Origin: Bartonella koehlerae C-29 | Lineage (GTDB): Bacteria > Pseudomonadota > Alphaproteobacteria > Rhizobiales > Rhizobiaceae | DNA length: 64,000 bases | Direction of reading: 5' to 3' | NCBI RefSeq assembly: GCF_000706625.1 | Contig: NZ_KL407334.1 | Location: forward strand, 1,432,316-1,496,315 | Shown: one piece after another, positions 51,130 to 61,219 of the stretch | Layout: each line of letters starts with the position of its first letter | How positions within the stretch are numbered: the first letter of the stretch is position 1 | The notes under the pieces: generated by a model | Seen by the model: only the letters and a program-made list of their open reading frames with translations | What the model was told of the DNA's origin: nothing | Database searches by the model: none | Made by a program: the position numbers and the translations under genes

Positions 51130-52083
51130 CTATATTTGTAGACCCAAAAATCGTTCTGCCTCCAGTGCTGCCATACATCCCCTCCCCGCTGCTGTTACTG
51201 CTTGGCGAAATACGTTGTCTACGACATCTCCCGCAGCAAAAACACCAGCAATGCTTGTTTTTGTTGAATCCGGCGCTGTCCATAAGTAACCACCTGATTT
51301 TTGTTTTAATTGACCTTCAAACAAAGAGACAGCAGGATCATGTCCAATAGCAATAAATATTCCATCCGTATCCACATGAACTTTTTGACCGGTTTTAATA
51401 TTTTTAAGACGTGCACCTGTCACAACAGCTCCCATTGAAGCATGAGCTGGCACACCAATAATTTCTTCTACCACATGATCCCAAAGAACACGTACATTAT
51501 CGCAAGAAAACAACCTATCTTGCAGAATTTTTTCCGCCCGAAAATAATCTCGCCGATGAACTACGCTTACCCTCTTCGCCAAATGCGATAAATAAAGAGC
51601 TTCCTCAACGGCCGTATTTCCCCCTCCCACAACAATAACATCCTTATCACGATAAAAGAAACCATCACATGTAGCGCAAGCAGAAACACCCCCACCCATA
51701 AATGCCTGTTCACTCTCCAAACCAAGCCAGCGTGCCTGTGCTCCGGTTGCAATAATGAGCGCATCACAACAATATTGCATTCCTGAGTTTCCATACAAGA
51801 TAAAAGGGCGCTTCGATAAATCAGCCTTTGTAATATTATCATAGACAATTTTCGTGCCCATATTTTCGGCTTGTTTTGCCATTTGTTCCATCAACCATGG
51901 CCCTTGAATTGGATCAGCAAAACCTGGATAATTTTCGACATCGGTTGTAATCATCAACTGCCCACCTTGCTGTAATCCAGTAATCAAAACCGGTTTGAGC
52001 ATTCCTCTCGCCGCATAGATCGCCGCTGTATAACCAGCTGGACCAGAACCAATAATAAGCAGGCGAACATGCGACTGCACCAT
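51130..52083 (-). CDS. trxB: Thioredoxin-disulfide reductase TrxB
   Basis: FAD/NADPH enzyme reducing thioredoxin. FAD-binding GSGPAGYTAAIYAARG is at the N-terminus, and the redox-active CATC disulfide in GVSACATCDGFFYRDKD is near residue 140. NADPH-binding VVGGGNTAVEEALYLSH and the second FAD motif FAAGDVVDNVFRQAVTAAGRGCMAALEAERFL are at the C-terminus. 317 residues, normal. It is the first gene of a trxB-lsrB unit, so the LysR regulator may respond to the redox state the enzyme sets. Confidence 0.96.
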   Translation of the reverse strand: MVQSHVRLLIIGSGPAGYTAAIYAARGMLKPVLITGLQQGGQLMITTDVENYPGFADPIQGPWLMEQMAKQAENMGTKIVYDNITKADLSKRPFILYGNSGMQYCCDALIIATGAQARWLGLESEQAFMGGGVSACATCDGFFYRDKDVIVVGGGNTAVEEALYLSHLAKRVSVVHRRDYFRAEKILQDRLFSCDNVRVLWDHVVEEIIGVPAHASMGAVVTGARLKNIKTGQKVHVDTDGIFIAIGHDPAVSLFEGQLKQKSGGYLWTAPDSTKTSIAGVFAAGDVVDNVFRQAVTAAGRGCMAALEAERFLGLQI

Positions 52084-52386
52084 AAAGTCCCTTTCATTTT
52101 TTGTTACTTAACTCTTCTATAATTATAACGAAATGCAGCCTTTAAAAAAACATTTTTCAACAGCCTAAATTATGATGTATATATATGTATGTACTTTTTT
52201 CGGTTTTGGTGAAAAGGTTGGATTGCCGATTCATCGAGGGGTGTTTAATGTAGGAATTAATCTTTATCCTATAAAAGGAGAAAGGTAAATTCTCATGAGC
52301 ACAAAACATAATAAAAATAGATACAAAGATAGGGAATAACCATTTTTCAATTTATTATTAATGTCTGTGCACGTTTTGCATTAATC
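52084..52386. promoter_or_regulatory. Divergent promoter region trxB / trkH
   Basis: About 300 bases between divergent genes. AGGGA at 52331-52335 sits 6 bases before an ATT (52342) in frame with trkH, possibly the true start of that gene. No clear operator is seen. Confidence 0.45.
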
Positions 52387-53793
52387 ATGGGAGGAGCAAT
52401 GCTTCTGCCAATTTTTGCTGATCTTCACAATCATAACCGTAATTGGGTAACCTTTGTCTACTCTTGTTCCATAACCACCATGTTAGCAACGCTCATTCTT
52501 TTGGCAACAAGAGGTGCTACTTGTCGTTTTTCGGCACGACTTGGTTTTATGCTTACGGTTTGTCTTTGGCTAACAGGAAGTGTTGTAGGCGCCTTACCTC
52601 TTTATCTTTCCCCTCTTCCCATCTCTTTAGCAGGCGCAATCTTTGAATCCGTCTCTGGAATTACAACCACAGGCTCCACGGTAATCACAGGTCTTGACAA
52701 TTTATCGCGAAGTATTCTGTTATGGCGTTCTATCATATGCTGGATTGGAGGTATTGGTTTTATCGGTTTAGCCTTATTGCTTTTGCCTTCACTGCGTGTT
52801 GGTGGAGTGCAACTTTTCCATATGGAATCATCAGATAAATCTGAAAAAATATTACCCCGCATCAACCAGATTGCTAATGGAATCATCATAGCTTATGTTG
52901 GACTAACACTTAGCTGTATGCTCTCTTATTTTGCTTCTGGTATGAGCTTATTTGATGCCATCAATCACGCAATGAGCACAGTAGCAACAGCTGGATTCTC
53001 GACCCACGACGCCTCTTTTGGCTATTTTTCTGATAAACCAGCCATTTTAATCATTTCAACAATTTTCATGTTACTCTCTGCACTACCCTTCGTGCTTTAT
53101 GTTAAATTAGTGCTCCCTGGCCGCTCCAAACGCTTCATTGATCCGCAAGTAATCGTTTTTCTCTATATTGTTTTCCTTTTCAGCTTTTCTTTAGCAGCGT
53201 GGTTAAAATTTCATGATCATCGTGCTTTCCATTTGATTTTTCTTGATGTAATTTTTCACCTTACATCTGTCATTAGCACCACTGGTTATAGCGCCGAAGA
53301 TTATCAACTTTGGGGATCTTTTGCGCTTGGGATTTTTTTTATTATTTCTTTTACGGGAGGATGTGCTGGTTCTACCTCTGGCGGTATGAAAATCAATCGT
53401 CTTATTATCCTTTGGCGTATTACACAAACAAATATCGCACAACTTCTTTCTCCTAATGTAGTGGTAAAAGCACACTATGATCATGCAAACATCTCAAGTG
53501 ATGTCGCTAAAGCGATTTTGTTTTTTGTCTGTCTTTATATGTTCTGTCTTATTATCGGAACCGCACTTTTGCTTACAACCGGTCTTGATTTTACTTCTGC
53601 CTTTACAGGCGTCTTAACCGCCCTTTCAAATATTGGCCCAGGATTTGGTGACATTATTGGTCCTGCTGGCAATTTCTCCACAATCAATGATAATGCTTTA
53701 TGGATTTTGAGTTTTCTGATGCTAGCTGGACGCCTTGAAATTATAACCATTTTCGTACTTTTTATCCCCGCTTTCTGGCGTGAACAATTTTAA
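52387..53793 (+). CDS. trkH: Potassium uptake protein TrkH
   Basis: Ion-conducting subunit of the Trk potassium system, an inner-membrane protein of at least 468 residues with 10-12 helices and four pore loops: ESVSGITTTGSTVITG, MSTVATAGFSTHDASFGYF, TSVISTTGYSAEDYQLWG and ALSNIGPGFGDIIGP. The last three contain T(A/T)G(F/Y) or IGPG selectivity glycines. ATG 52387 is the first ATG, but the frame continues upstream as IFQFIINVCARFALI, which completes the first helix, to a possible ATT start at 52342 with a good ribosome-binding site. TrkA, its regulator, is not in the window. Confidence 0.92.
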   Translation: MGGAMLLPIFADLHNHNRNWVTFVYSCSITTMLATLILLATRGATCRFSARLGFMLTVCLWLTGSVVGALPLYLSPLPISLAGAIFESVSGITTTGSTVITGLDNLSRSILLWRSIICWIGGIGFIGLALLLLPSLRVGGVQLFHMESSDKSEKILPRINQIANGIIIAYVGLTLSCMLSYFASGMSLFDAINHAMSTVATAGFSTHDASFGYFSDKPAILIISTIFMLLSALPFVLYVKLVLPGRSKRFIDPQVIVFLYIVFLFSFSLAAWLKFHDHRAFHLIFLDVIFHLTSVISTTGYSAEDYQLWGSFALGIFFIISFTGGCAGSTSGGMKINRLIILWRITQTNIAQLLSPNVVVKAHYDHANISSDVAKAILFFVCLYMFCLIIGTALLLTTGLDFTSAFTGVLTALSNIGPGFGDIIGPAGNFSTINDNALWILSFLMLAGRLEIITIFVLFIPAFWREQF

Positions 53794-54353
53794 ACATGGA
53801 ATTTGATTTTTGTAATAGTAAGAAATTTATAAAACAAATGAAAAAATAAACTATAAGTTTAAAATTCAATCGTGATTCAAATTAACAAAAAAATTCTCGA
53901 AAGCTTTCAAACAAAAAGTTCCATCCGTGTGAGATAAAATCGTATAAAAAATTCTACACACCTTTTCTTGAACATATAAATAGTTAAAATGCATTGCGAT
54001 TTACCGAAAAAAATCACTCATACAGTGTTCACCCCAGTAAAATATATAATTTTGCTTTACTAATTTACCGTGTCAAATAACAAACTAAGCTAAACAACAC
54101 TCGAGCATAATTGCTAAATAGCTCTTGATTAGTAAGATATAAAGTATTCATCATAAAGATAAAATCTTTATATTACAGTGCATTAAATATTAATGCGTTA
54201 TCATTGATAAAATACACTGCTATTTCCAACATGAAGTCAATATCAACAGCCATAATAATCCGTCTCTCATTACAGAAAGAGCGGACTTACATTCTCAACA
54301 TAAAGCATTATTGGAGTAAAAATAACGAGGCTGTGTTTGCTTGACACATTGCC
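53794..54353. other. Gene-free stretch
   Basis: About 560 AT-rich bases after trkH. Nothing recognisable. Confidence 0.45.
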
Positions 54354-54439
54354 TTATGCTTTTTGTTGATCGCGTTCTTTAATAGGGTCACGCCCCTCAC
54401 GCAAAACAGAATACCATTGCGTTACACATTCACACGCTT
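54354..54439 (-). pseudogene. Relic of a tyrosine integrase N-terminal domain (copy 2)
   Basis: The minus strand reads, in one frame ending at a TAA, ACECVTQWYSVLREGRDPIK then ERDQQKA. The pattern A-x-E-x-x-x-x-W-x-x-x-L-R-E-G-x-D-P-I is typical of the Arm-binding (DUF4102) region of phage/island integrases. A stop precedes it in frame, so only about 28 codons remain. The same piece occurs, more decayed, at 11225-11310. Confidence 0.6.
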
Positions 54440-54994
54440 GTTAAAAAAATATCTCTCAGTGCACAAAAACTCATTTTATCATGACACTAGTGAAGAGTAT
54501 ACTGCAAAATCCATGGTACACTACACTCTTCATGTTTATGAAAGTGAAAGCCGACACCATCATTCTCTTTGCCAATTCAAAAAGTTATAACATCCCTTGC
54601 ATTTAGGCAGTTTATAAGGAGCATTTTACTCCTTTCTTGAAAAGTTTTCACTCATAAACCAACTTCGCTTACGACATACAAAGGAATGATTTTGATTGTT
54701 TCACTATAAAAGCGTTTCAAATGAAAAAATTTACAATATGCGATGCTCTCATTCAACATACAAACAATGAATTATCCTTATAAATCAATATGTTTATTTT
54801 ATCACTTTAACAATTCCAAAACCATTCTAAGAATATAAACTCACCTTTGCGTTCTCAAAGCTTTAATAACAAGTTGTTTGATTCCATCAATACATACAAG
54901 ATTTTATAAAACAATATTTGCATTACTTTGCTATTCACCTAAAAACTGATTTGCAAGAACTGTTCTTGTAAAGGAGGTTTATTTTCTACACTCC
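54440..54994. other. Gene-free stretch downstream of lpcC
   Basis: About 550 bases, no supportable gene. A 75-codon plus-strand frame at 54363-54590 overlaps the integrase relic on the other strand and is an artefact. Confidence 0.45.
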
Positions 54995-56074
54995 TCAAAA
55001 AGTTTTTTGCATACTCAAAAGTGTTTTTTCTCTAAATACTGTCTCATAAACATTCCCAATTGCAGCTGCCTCCTTTTCCAAAGGGAAATGGGTACGGACA
55101 TGCGCTAAAGCTTTTTCTCCTGCTTCTATTGTTTTTTCTAAATCAGCAAGATAAGGTTCAATCGCCTCCGTTAAAGCACCTCCATCTCCTGCCTGAACAA
55201 CTGTCCCTGTTCCTTCCACCACCAACTCTTTATAAACTCCTACATTACTCGCTACAACAGCTGTCTGTGATGCCATTGCCTCCAAGGGGGTCAAACCAAA
55301 ACCTTCTATACGAGAAGGCGCTACATATAGCGACAGACGGCGATACCAAAGAGGTGTATTGAGAACCTCACCAAGAAAAACAATGCGATCATTCAGACCA
55401 GATTCAGCAATCTTTTTGCGTAATTTTTTTTCAAAATAATAATGTTGCTCTATCGTTCGACCAGCAATAAGCGCTGTCCACTCAGGATAGCGGGGCAATA
55501 ATGCGATCATTGCATCCACAAACAAATCAGTGCCCTTTGAATAGCGCACACGTCCAAAACACCCTACCGCATATTTTCCAGAAAACCCAGATGAAGAAAA
55601 ACAATCCTCAAGAGTTTTAGGCGGTGAAAAACGCTTAACATCCACCCCATGCATAATAACCTGATAAGGCACCTCTAGATAGGTTCCTGTATGTACACTG
55701 GTAGCAATAACCTTATCCATACGCCGAATCAACCATTTAGTAAAAGACTTGTGATGACGTTGAGAAGCCGATGTAAAGAGAAGTTTAAGCTTCATTCGCA
55801 AGACATCACGCAAAAAGATCCCACAAAGCATCTCAATATTGCGCCGTGCATGCCAAATACGAAATGGCTTACCAACTGGGATTTTCCAAAGCCCGAAAAG
55901 ATCCTTAAAGGCAAGAGCCGGCAAATTTTTTGGTAATCCAAATCCAAAAGTCGCTATCCGTATACCTTGCTTTCGCTGTAATGGAATAAGCTGAATAACA
56001 GTAGAGGTTATACCCGATAAACGCTTTTTAAAGTGAGGAGCAATAACCTCTATCTCTTCTAAAGACACGTGCAT
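54995..56074 (-). CDS. lpcC: Lipopolysaccharide core mannosyltransferase LpcC-like (GT4)
   Basis: Cytoplasmic GT-B glycosyltransferase, 359 residues. N-terminal features typical of rhizobial LpcC: EVIAPHFKKRLSGITSTVIQLIPLQ, WHARRNIEMLCGIFLRDVLRMKLKLLFTSASQRHH and TKWLIRRMDKVIATS. The GT4 C-terminal domain has GCFGRVRYSKGTDLFVDAM and the EX7E-like motif in RIEGFGLTPLEAMASQTAVVASNVG. By family it adds mannose to the inner LPS core. It lies 5 bases after greA (same strand) and is likely co-transcribed. Confidence 0.9.
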   Translation of the reverse strand: MHVSLEEIEVIAPHFKKRLSGITSTVIQLIPLQRKQGIRIATFGFGLPKNLPALAFKDLFGLWKIPVGKPFRIWHARRNIEMLCGIFLRDVLRMKLKLLFTSASQRHHKSFTKWLIRRMDKVIATSVHTGTYLEVPYQVIMHGVDVKRFSPPKTLEDCFSSSGFSGKYAVGCFGRVRYSKGTDLFVDAMIALLPRYPEWTALIAGRTIEQHYYFEKKLRKKIAESGLNDRIVFLGEVLNTPLWYRRLSLYVAPSRIEGFGLTPLEAMASQTAVVASNVGVYKELVVEGTGTVVQAGDGGALTEAIEPYLADLEKTIEAGEKALAHVRTHFPLEKEAAAIGNVYETVFREKTLLSMQKTF

Positions 56075-56079
56075 AAAAT

Positions 56080-56553
56080 TCAGATATATTGAACTTTAAT
56101 AATTTCATAATTATGTGCTCCACCGGGAGCATTCACTTCAATTACATCCCCCTCTTGCTTGCCAATCAATGCACGTGCAATAGGTGAGGAAATAGAGATT
56201 TTACCGGTTTTTACATCAGCTTCTTGATCACCAACAATCTGATACACTTTTTTCTCTTCAGTATCCTCGTCCAAAAGCTTGATAGTGGCCCCAAATTTAA
56301 TTTTATCACCTGAAAGGCGCGAAACATTAATAACTTCCGCTCGCGCAATATAATCTTCAAGCTCATTTATACGCCCTTCATTATGACTTTGTGCTTCTTT
56401 AGCAGCGTGATATTCTGCATTTTCTGAAAGATCACCATGGGCACGCGCCTCAGAAATTGCCTCAATGATCCGTGGACGTTCCTCTTGTTGGCGCCAACGC
56501 AATTCTTCTTTAAGACTTTCAAAACCAGCTGTAGTCATCGGAACTTTTTTCAT
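56080..56553 (-). CDS. greA: Transcription elongation factor GreA
   Basis: Stimulates RNA cleavage in backtracked RNA polymerase. 157 residues, the standard length, starting [20 protein letters not shown]. An N-terminal coiled coil carries the acidic tip [18 protein letters not shown], and the C-terminal FKBP-like domain has [27 protein letters not shown] and [23 protein letters not shown]. The frame opens further upstream to 56598, but ATG 56553 matches the family start and follows GGGA. First gene of a greA-lpcC pair. Confidence 0.96.
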   Translation of the reverse strand: MKKVPMTTAGFESLKEELRWRQQEERPRIIEAISEARAHGDLSENAEYHAAKEAQSHNEGRINELEDYIARAEVINVSRLSGDKIKFGATIKLLDEDTEEKKVYQIVGDQEADVKTGKISISSPIARALIGKQEGDVIEVNAPGGAHNYEIIKVQYI

Positions 56554-56888
56554 AATCCGTCCCTTTCTGTTACACGGAAGGTTCAAATAAAAACACAAAA
56601 AACGGCTTCCAAAATTGCTTTTGGAATCCGAAAACCATACTTTTGATTATTATATAGTACAGAGTCCCTATTTTCCATATAAAAATAATAAAGGGATACG
56701 AAGCTTTCACTGATTATATTGAAAAAAATCTCATATTTTTAAATTTAAAACGTCCAACTTGCTGCTAATCAACAAAAGCCTAAAGAAGAAACAATTGTCT
56801 TTTTTTCTATTTTATCATAACCTAACAGAAGAAATCTTATAGAAAGAGAAAAGGAAAGGAAATCTCGAAAGAAATCCTCTAAGAAAAA
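56554..56888. promoter_or_regulatory. Divergent promoter region greA / SH3 protein
   Basis: About 335 AT-rich bases between divergent genes; should contain both promoters. No motif stands out. Confidence 0.4.
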
Positions 56889-57209
56889 ATGAAAAAATTA
56901 GTAATTTCTTTTGTGTTTATCTCTTTCTTTTTCACCGCAACAGTATCCGGAGCTGCGGATGCCTTTGTCACAAGGAATCTTAATTTCAGAACAGGGCCAA
57001 GTATTCAGTGCGAAATTCATGGTTTAATTCCCGCGGGAAAGTTGGTATTTGTCCAAAACTGTAAAGCAAATTGGTGCCAGATTAGATATAATACCCAAAC
57101 AGGTTGGGTATCATCTCGTTACCTCTCATTTAAAGATGGAAGTGATCTTTATGAAACATACATGATTCTTCCAATAACAAATCACAGTAAATACAGTCAT
57201 TCTCCATAA
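56889..57209 (+). CDS. Exported bacterial SH3-domain (SH3b) protein
   Basis: A 106-residue secreted protein. The signal peptide is MKKLVISFVFISFFFTATVSG, cleaved near SGAADA. A single SH3b domain follows: AFVTRNLNFRTGPSIQCEIHGLIPAGKLVFV, then the NWCQIRYNTQTGWVSSRYLS ending typical of SH3_3. The C-terminal about 20 residues are not conserved. SH3b domains commonly bind peptidoglycan peptides; that role is inferred. Monocistronic, with GAAAGAAATCC-rich leader and no strong ribosome-binding site. Confidence 0.85.
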   Translation: MKKLVISFVFISFFFTATVSGAADAFVTRNLNFRTGPSIQCEIHGLIPAGKLVFVQNCKANWCQIRYNTQTGWVSSRYLSFKDGSDLYETYMILPITNHSKYSHSP

Positions 57210-57469
57210 GAATTGTGATGCATATCATGATATAATCCTGTTGAATATCATCATGGTACAAACAAAATGGTGAACACAAACAACTACAAATATCACCACA
57301 CTCAAAACACCCCCAAAATTCTTCTCAAAGAGTAAATGAAATGTCCTATGAAATATCCAGTAAACTGGAATAAAACGACTAATAAACATTTTACCATTAT
57401 CGTGATCAAGTTATAAAATTTGATATTTCTTTCAAAAACAAGAACACTTTTTTATCAAAGGATGCAGCA
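57210..57469. other. uvrB upstream region
   Basis: About 260 bases, no gene. AAAGGA lies about 8 bases upstream of the uvrB ATG. I see no clear LexA site of the alphaproteobacterial GTTC-N7-GTTC form. Confidence 0.4.
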
Positions 57470-59629
57470 ATGAAAAACGGTATCACAGCAACAGTGAAAG
57501 CTCTTTCTGCATTAATTTCCTCAGGCAATCCTCTTTTTAAGAATGGCGCATTATGGACACCTCACCGCCCTGTTCGTCCTGAAAAATCTGAAGGCGGCAT
57601 TCCATTTCAACTCGAAACATCTTTTGAAGCTGCAGGAGATCAACCTCAAGCAATTAAAACTTTAATTGAGGGGATTGAAAAGGATGAACGTACACAAGTG
57701 CTTTTGGGTGTTACCGGATCAGGCAAAACCTATACAATGGCTAAAATCATTGAAAAAACACAGCGCCCTGCTTTGATTTTAGCACCGAATAAAACTTTAG
57801 CTGCACAACTTTACGGAGAATTTAAAAATTTTTTCCCCCACAATGCCGTCGAATATTTTGTTTCTTATTACGACTATTATCAGCCTGAAGCTTATGTTGC
57901 ACGTTCTGATACTTATATTGAAAAAGAATCCTCTATTAATGAACAAATCGACCGTATGCGCCATGCTGCAACACGTGCTGTGCTTGAACGTGATGACGTC
58001 ATTATTGTTGCATCCGTGTCTTGTATCTACGGGATTGGCTCGGTAGAAACCTATACCACCATGACCTTGCAAATAAAAAAAGGAGACAAACTCAATCAAC
58101 GACAATTTTTGGCTGATTTAGTTTCTCAACACTATTATCGACAAGATATTAACTTCATTCGTGGTTCTTTTCGTGTCCGAGGGGATACAATCGAAATTTT
58201 TCCTGCCCATCTTGAAGACCGTGCTTGGCGTATTTCGCTCCTTGGCGATGAAGTGGAAATAATTACGGAATTTGATCCCCTCACAGGACAAAAAACAGGC
58301 GACCTTCAATCTATTAAAATTTATGCCAATTCACACTATGTAATACCGCGTCCAACATTAAATCAAGCAATGAAAGCCATCAAAATGGAATTGGTTCAAC
58401 GTCTTGATGAATTGAACGCAGCAGGACGTCTTCTAGAGGCACAACGTTTAGAACAGCGTACAATGTTTGATTTGGAAATGTTGGAAACAACCGGCTCATG
58501 CGCCGGAATCGAAAATTACTCACGCTATTTAACAGGACGAAAGCCTGGTGAACCACCACCAACCTTGTTCGAATATATTCCAAACAATGCTCTCGTTTTT
58601 ATCGATGAAAGCCATGTAACTATTCCTCAAATTGGTGGTATGTACAGAGGCGACTTTCGAAGAAAAGCAACCCTAGCAGAATATGGATTTCGTTTGCCTT
58701 CTTGTATGGACAATCGTCCCTTACGCTTTGAAGAATGGGATGCCATGCGCCCACAAACTATTGCTGTTTCCGCAACGCCTGGACGCTGGGAAATAGAACA
58801 ATCTCACGGCATTTTTGCGGAACAAATTATTCGCCCAACAGGGCTTGTTGACCCACCAACAGAAGTGCGCCCAGCCTCCAGCCAAGTTGATGATGTTGTG
58901 AACGAAATTCGTCAAACAATTCAAAAAGGCTATCGTACCTTAATAACCGTGCTTACCAAGCGTATGGCCGAAAATTTGACAGAATATCTCCACGAACAAG
59001 GTATCCGGGTACGCTATATGCATTCTGACATTGACACATTAGAGCGTATTGAAATTCTTCGCGATCTCAGACTTGGCGCCTTTGATGTTCTCATCGGCAT
59101 CAACCTGCTCAGAGAAGGTCTGGATATTCCAGAATGCGGTTTTGTTGCTATTCTAGATGCTGATAAAGAAGGCTTTTTACGCTCTGAAACCTCGCTTGTG
59201 CAAACAATTGGACGTGCTGCACGTAACGTAGATGGTCGCGTTATTCTTTATGCTGATACAATCACTGGCTCTATCGAAAGAGCCTTACAAGAAACACAAA
59301 GACGTCGACAAAAACAAATAGCTTATAATGAAGAGAATCATATCACACCGACGAGTATCAAAAAAAATATCGACGATATTCTCAATTCAGGAGGAGAAAA
59401 CGACTATACTCACACTAATATTCCTGATTTTATCACGCAAAATAGTAAAGATAACAATTTAGCAAAGCATATTCAACATCTTGAGAAATCAATGCGTAAA
59501 GCGGCGGCTGATCTTCACTTTGAAGAAGCAGCGCGACTTCGTGATGAAATCAAACAACTACAAAAAATAGAACTCGCAATCGCAGATAATCCCTTAAATC
59601 ATAATGAACAATTCATCCAAGAGCCATAA
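57470..59629 (+). CDS. uvrB: Excinuclease ABC subunit UvrB
   Basis: Damage-verification helicase of nucleotide excision repair, acting with UvrA and UvrC. The N-terminal extension of about 45 residues is as in rhizobia. Then [20 protein letters not shown], Walker A GVTGSGKT (about residue 80), the beta-hairpin region [17 protein letters not shown]-like [16 protein letters not shown], and helicase motifs [35 protein letters not shown] and [11 protein letters not shown]-terminal UVR domain ([20 protein letters not shown]) follows. 719 residues. After the TAA stop the same frame stays open for 45 more codons with a KPDLDHM motif, possibly a lost tail. Confidence 0.96.
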   Translation: MKNGITATVKALSALISSGNPLFKNGALWTPHRPVRPEKSEGGIPFQLETSFEAAGDQPQAIKTLIEGIEKDERTQVLLGVTGSGKTYTMAKIIEKTQRPALILAPNKTLAAQLYGEFKNFFPHNAVEYFVSYYDYYQPEAYVARSDTYIEKESSINEQIDRMRHAATRAVLERDDVIIVASVSCIYGIGSVETYTTMTLQIKKGDKLNQRQFLADLVSQHYYRQDINFIRGSFRVRGDTIEIFPAHLEDRAWRISLLGDEVEIITEFDPLTGQKTGDLQSIKIYANSHYVIPRPTLNQAMKAIKMELVQRLDELNAAGRLLEAQRLEQRTMFDLEMLETTGSCAGIENYSRYLTGRKPGEPPPTLFEYIPNNALVFIDESHVTIPQIGGMYRGDFRRKATLAEYGFRLPSCMDNRPLRFEEWDAMRPQTIAVSATPGRWEIEQSHGIFAEQIIRPTGLVDPPTEVRPASSQVDDVVNEIRQTIQKGYRTLITVLTKRMAENLTEYLHEQGIRVRYMHSDIDTLERIEILRDLRLGAFDVLIGINLLREGLDIPECGFVAILDADKEGFLRSETSLVQTIGRAARNVDGRVILYADTITGSIERALQETQRRRQKQIAYNEENHITPTSIKKNIDDILNSGGENDYTHTNIPDFITQNSKDNNLAKHIQHLEKSMRKAAADLHFEEAARLRDEIKQLQKIELAIADNPLNHNEQFIQEP

Positions 59630-59767
59630 TCAAGTCTTTTCTCCAAACCAGATCTTGATCACATGGAACCAACAATAGACACTGGTATCTTAGAAAAGCA
59701 AAAAGAAGACCTCACAAAAATACCCTTAATAAAACGACAAAAAAACAAAGCCCCCTCTAACAAATAA
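59630..59767 (+). pseudogene. In-frame remnant of a UvrB C-terminal tail
   Basis: Directly after the uvrB TAA (59627-59629), the same frame reads SSLFSKPDLDHMEPTIDTG, then KQKEDLTKIPLIKRQKNK, to a TAA at 59765. Rhizobial UvrB proteins carry tails with KP-x-LD-x-M motifs, so this looks like a tail cut off by a nonsense change. It could alternatively be chance or read-through. Confidence 0.5.
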
Positions 59768-60492
59768 CACCAAAAGATCTCAAACCATTAAAAATAAATC
59801 TTTTCCCCATAAAATCCTAATAATATAACCAATAAACAGCACCATTCCATAAAATGCACACCCTGAATGTCAATACTGCTCCAATTTAGTAAAAAAGAAA
59901 CGTAACAAAGAAATGATGCTAGAAAACATTTCTAAGAATTGTCTTTTTGCAAGAAATTCATAAAACCACCTAAAAATGTTTATAAACTTTAAGCCAATAA
60001 CAATCAAAAAAATGTGTTTTTCATAGATCAAAAATCCCCTCTATATCGTAATACAGAACATAAGCCCAATTTTTATAATCAGCTTCTTACAAAGCCGTCA
60101 AATAAAAAAGTACTCTTATGAATCATGCAAGAAAAAGTAAGACTTTATCATGATAATATAGAGAAAGAGTAATATCTCTTGATGATCACACTCATATAGT
60201 TTATATTTTACTTATTATGAAATAAGCAAATGTTAAAAACTTATCTTACATCGAATTTTATGACTATAGTGAAAATCGATGACTATTAATACGAAATATA
60301 AAATCATCTAAACACAATATACTTTTTAAAATTAATTTTTCCTGATTTTATTCTATGATTTTGTAATGTATTCTCAACTAAATGGCTCTTTATTCGTTTT
60401 ATCAAAATAAAGTTTAAAACTGTTCAGACTATATTCAGTTTTGCACATATAAAATGTAAACAACATGAATTTATATAAAAGGAGTGTCGTTA
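59768..60492. other. Gene-free stretch upstream of the BA14K gene
   Basis: About 725 AT-rich bases. No gene or RNA supportable. The BA14K ribosome-binding site AAAGGAG lies at its end (60478-60484). Confidence 0.45.
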
Positions 60493-61155
60493 ATGAAAAA
60501 GATTACCAAGTTAGCAGTATTATCAGCAATATCGACTGCAACCATTTCGGTGCCATTAGGCACAACGCTTGCGGATACAAAATTGACTTATAGTGAAGAG
60601 ATTACGAAAAAAATAGAGGACATGAGAAAGGAAACGAAGACCAATTTTCCTTCTCACAATTTCAGCGCCCGTTCTATTCTTGAGAAGAATCACCCTTATT
60701 ATCCTTCTGGTAGTCACCGTCATGTTGACCATAAAAGGAGAGAACAGAGTCATTACCATACTGAACGCAAAACACATCGTCATGTCGAGCGCAAAATTAC
60801 AACGCATCGTAATGTATATGAACGTCATGTAACTCGTAATAACTCAGGAGATGCTTTAGCTTCGGGTATTATTGGCTTTGCTGCAGGTACAATTCTTGGC
60901 AATGTTCTAAAAAAACCAGAACAACCAGAGGTTATCTATCAAACTGTACCTCAAAATCAAATAGTGTACCAAGAAGTTCCACAAAATCAGGTGATTTATG
61001 AAGTTCAGTCAACAACATATCAACCAGTCCAGCAACCACGGACAGCTGATTGGCTTCAATATTGCAAGAAAAAATACCGTTCATTTAATCCCAAAACGGG
61101 TACTTTTCGAGGTTATGACGGCTTGGAGCATTTTTGTTATGCCCCATTAAATTAA
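60493..61155 (+). CDS. BA14K-family exported protein
   Basis: A 220-residue exported protein. The signal peptide is MKKITKLAVLSAISTATISV, cleaved near LADTK. A His/Arg-rich middle (HRHVDHKRREQSHYHTERK) follows, then a glycine-rich hydrophobic segment (ALASGIIGFAAGTILGNVL), a P/Q/V-rich repeat (QTVPQNQIVYQEVPQNQVIY), and a C-terminal BA14K domain DWLQYCKKKYRSFNPKTGTF ending HFCYAP. BA14K was defined from a Brucella immunoreactive 14-kDa protein. ATG 60493 follows AAAGGAG at 8 bases; a GTG at 60484 lies inside that ribosome-binding site. The histidine-rich stretch could bind metal, a speculation. Confidence 0.85.
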   Translation: MKKITKLAVLSAISTATISVPLGTTLADTKLTYSEEITKKIEDMRKETKTNFPSHNFSARSILEKNHPYYPSGSHRHVDHKRREQSHYHTERKTHRHVERKITTHRNVYERHVTRNNSGDALASGIIGFAAGTILGNVLKKPEQPEVIYQTVPQNQIVYQEVPQNQVIYEVQSTTYQPVQQPRTADWLQYCKKKYRSFNPKTGTFRGYDGLEHFCYAPLN

Positions 61156-61219
61156 CTTGCATTACGCCCTGCTAAAGAAGTCTTAAGTAGCAAGAAAAAG
61201 CGCTCCAATGTGTTTTCAC

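Noticed and set aside
54363-54590. 75-codon plus-strand frame
   Set aside because: Runs antisense to the integrase relic, which gives the better explanation.
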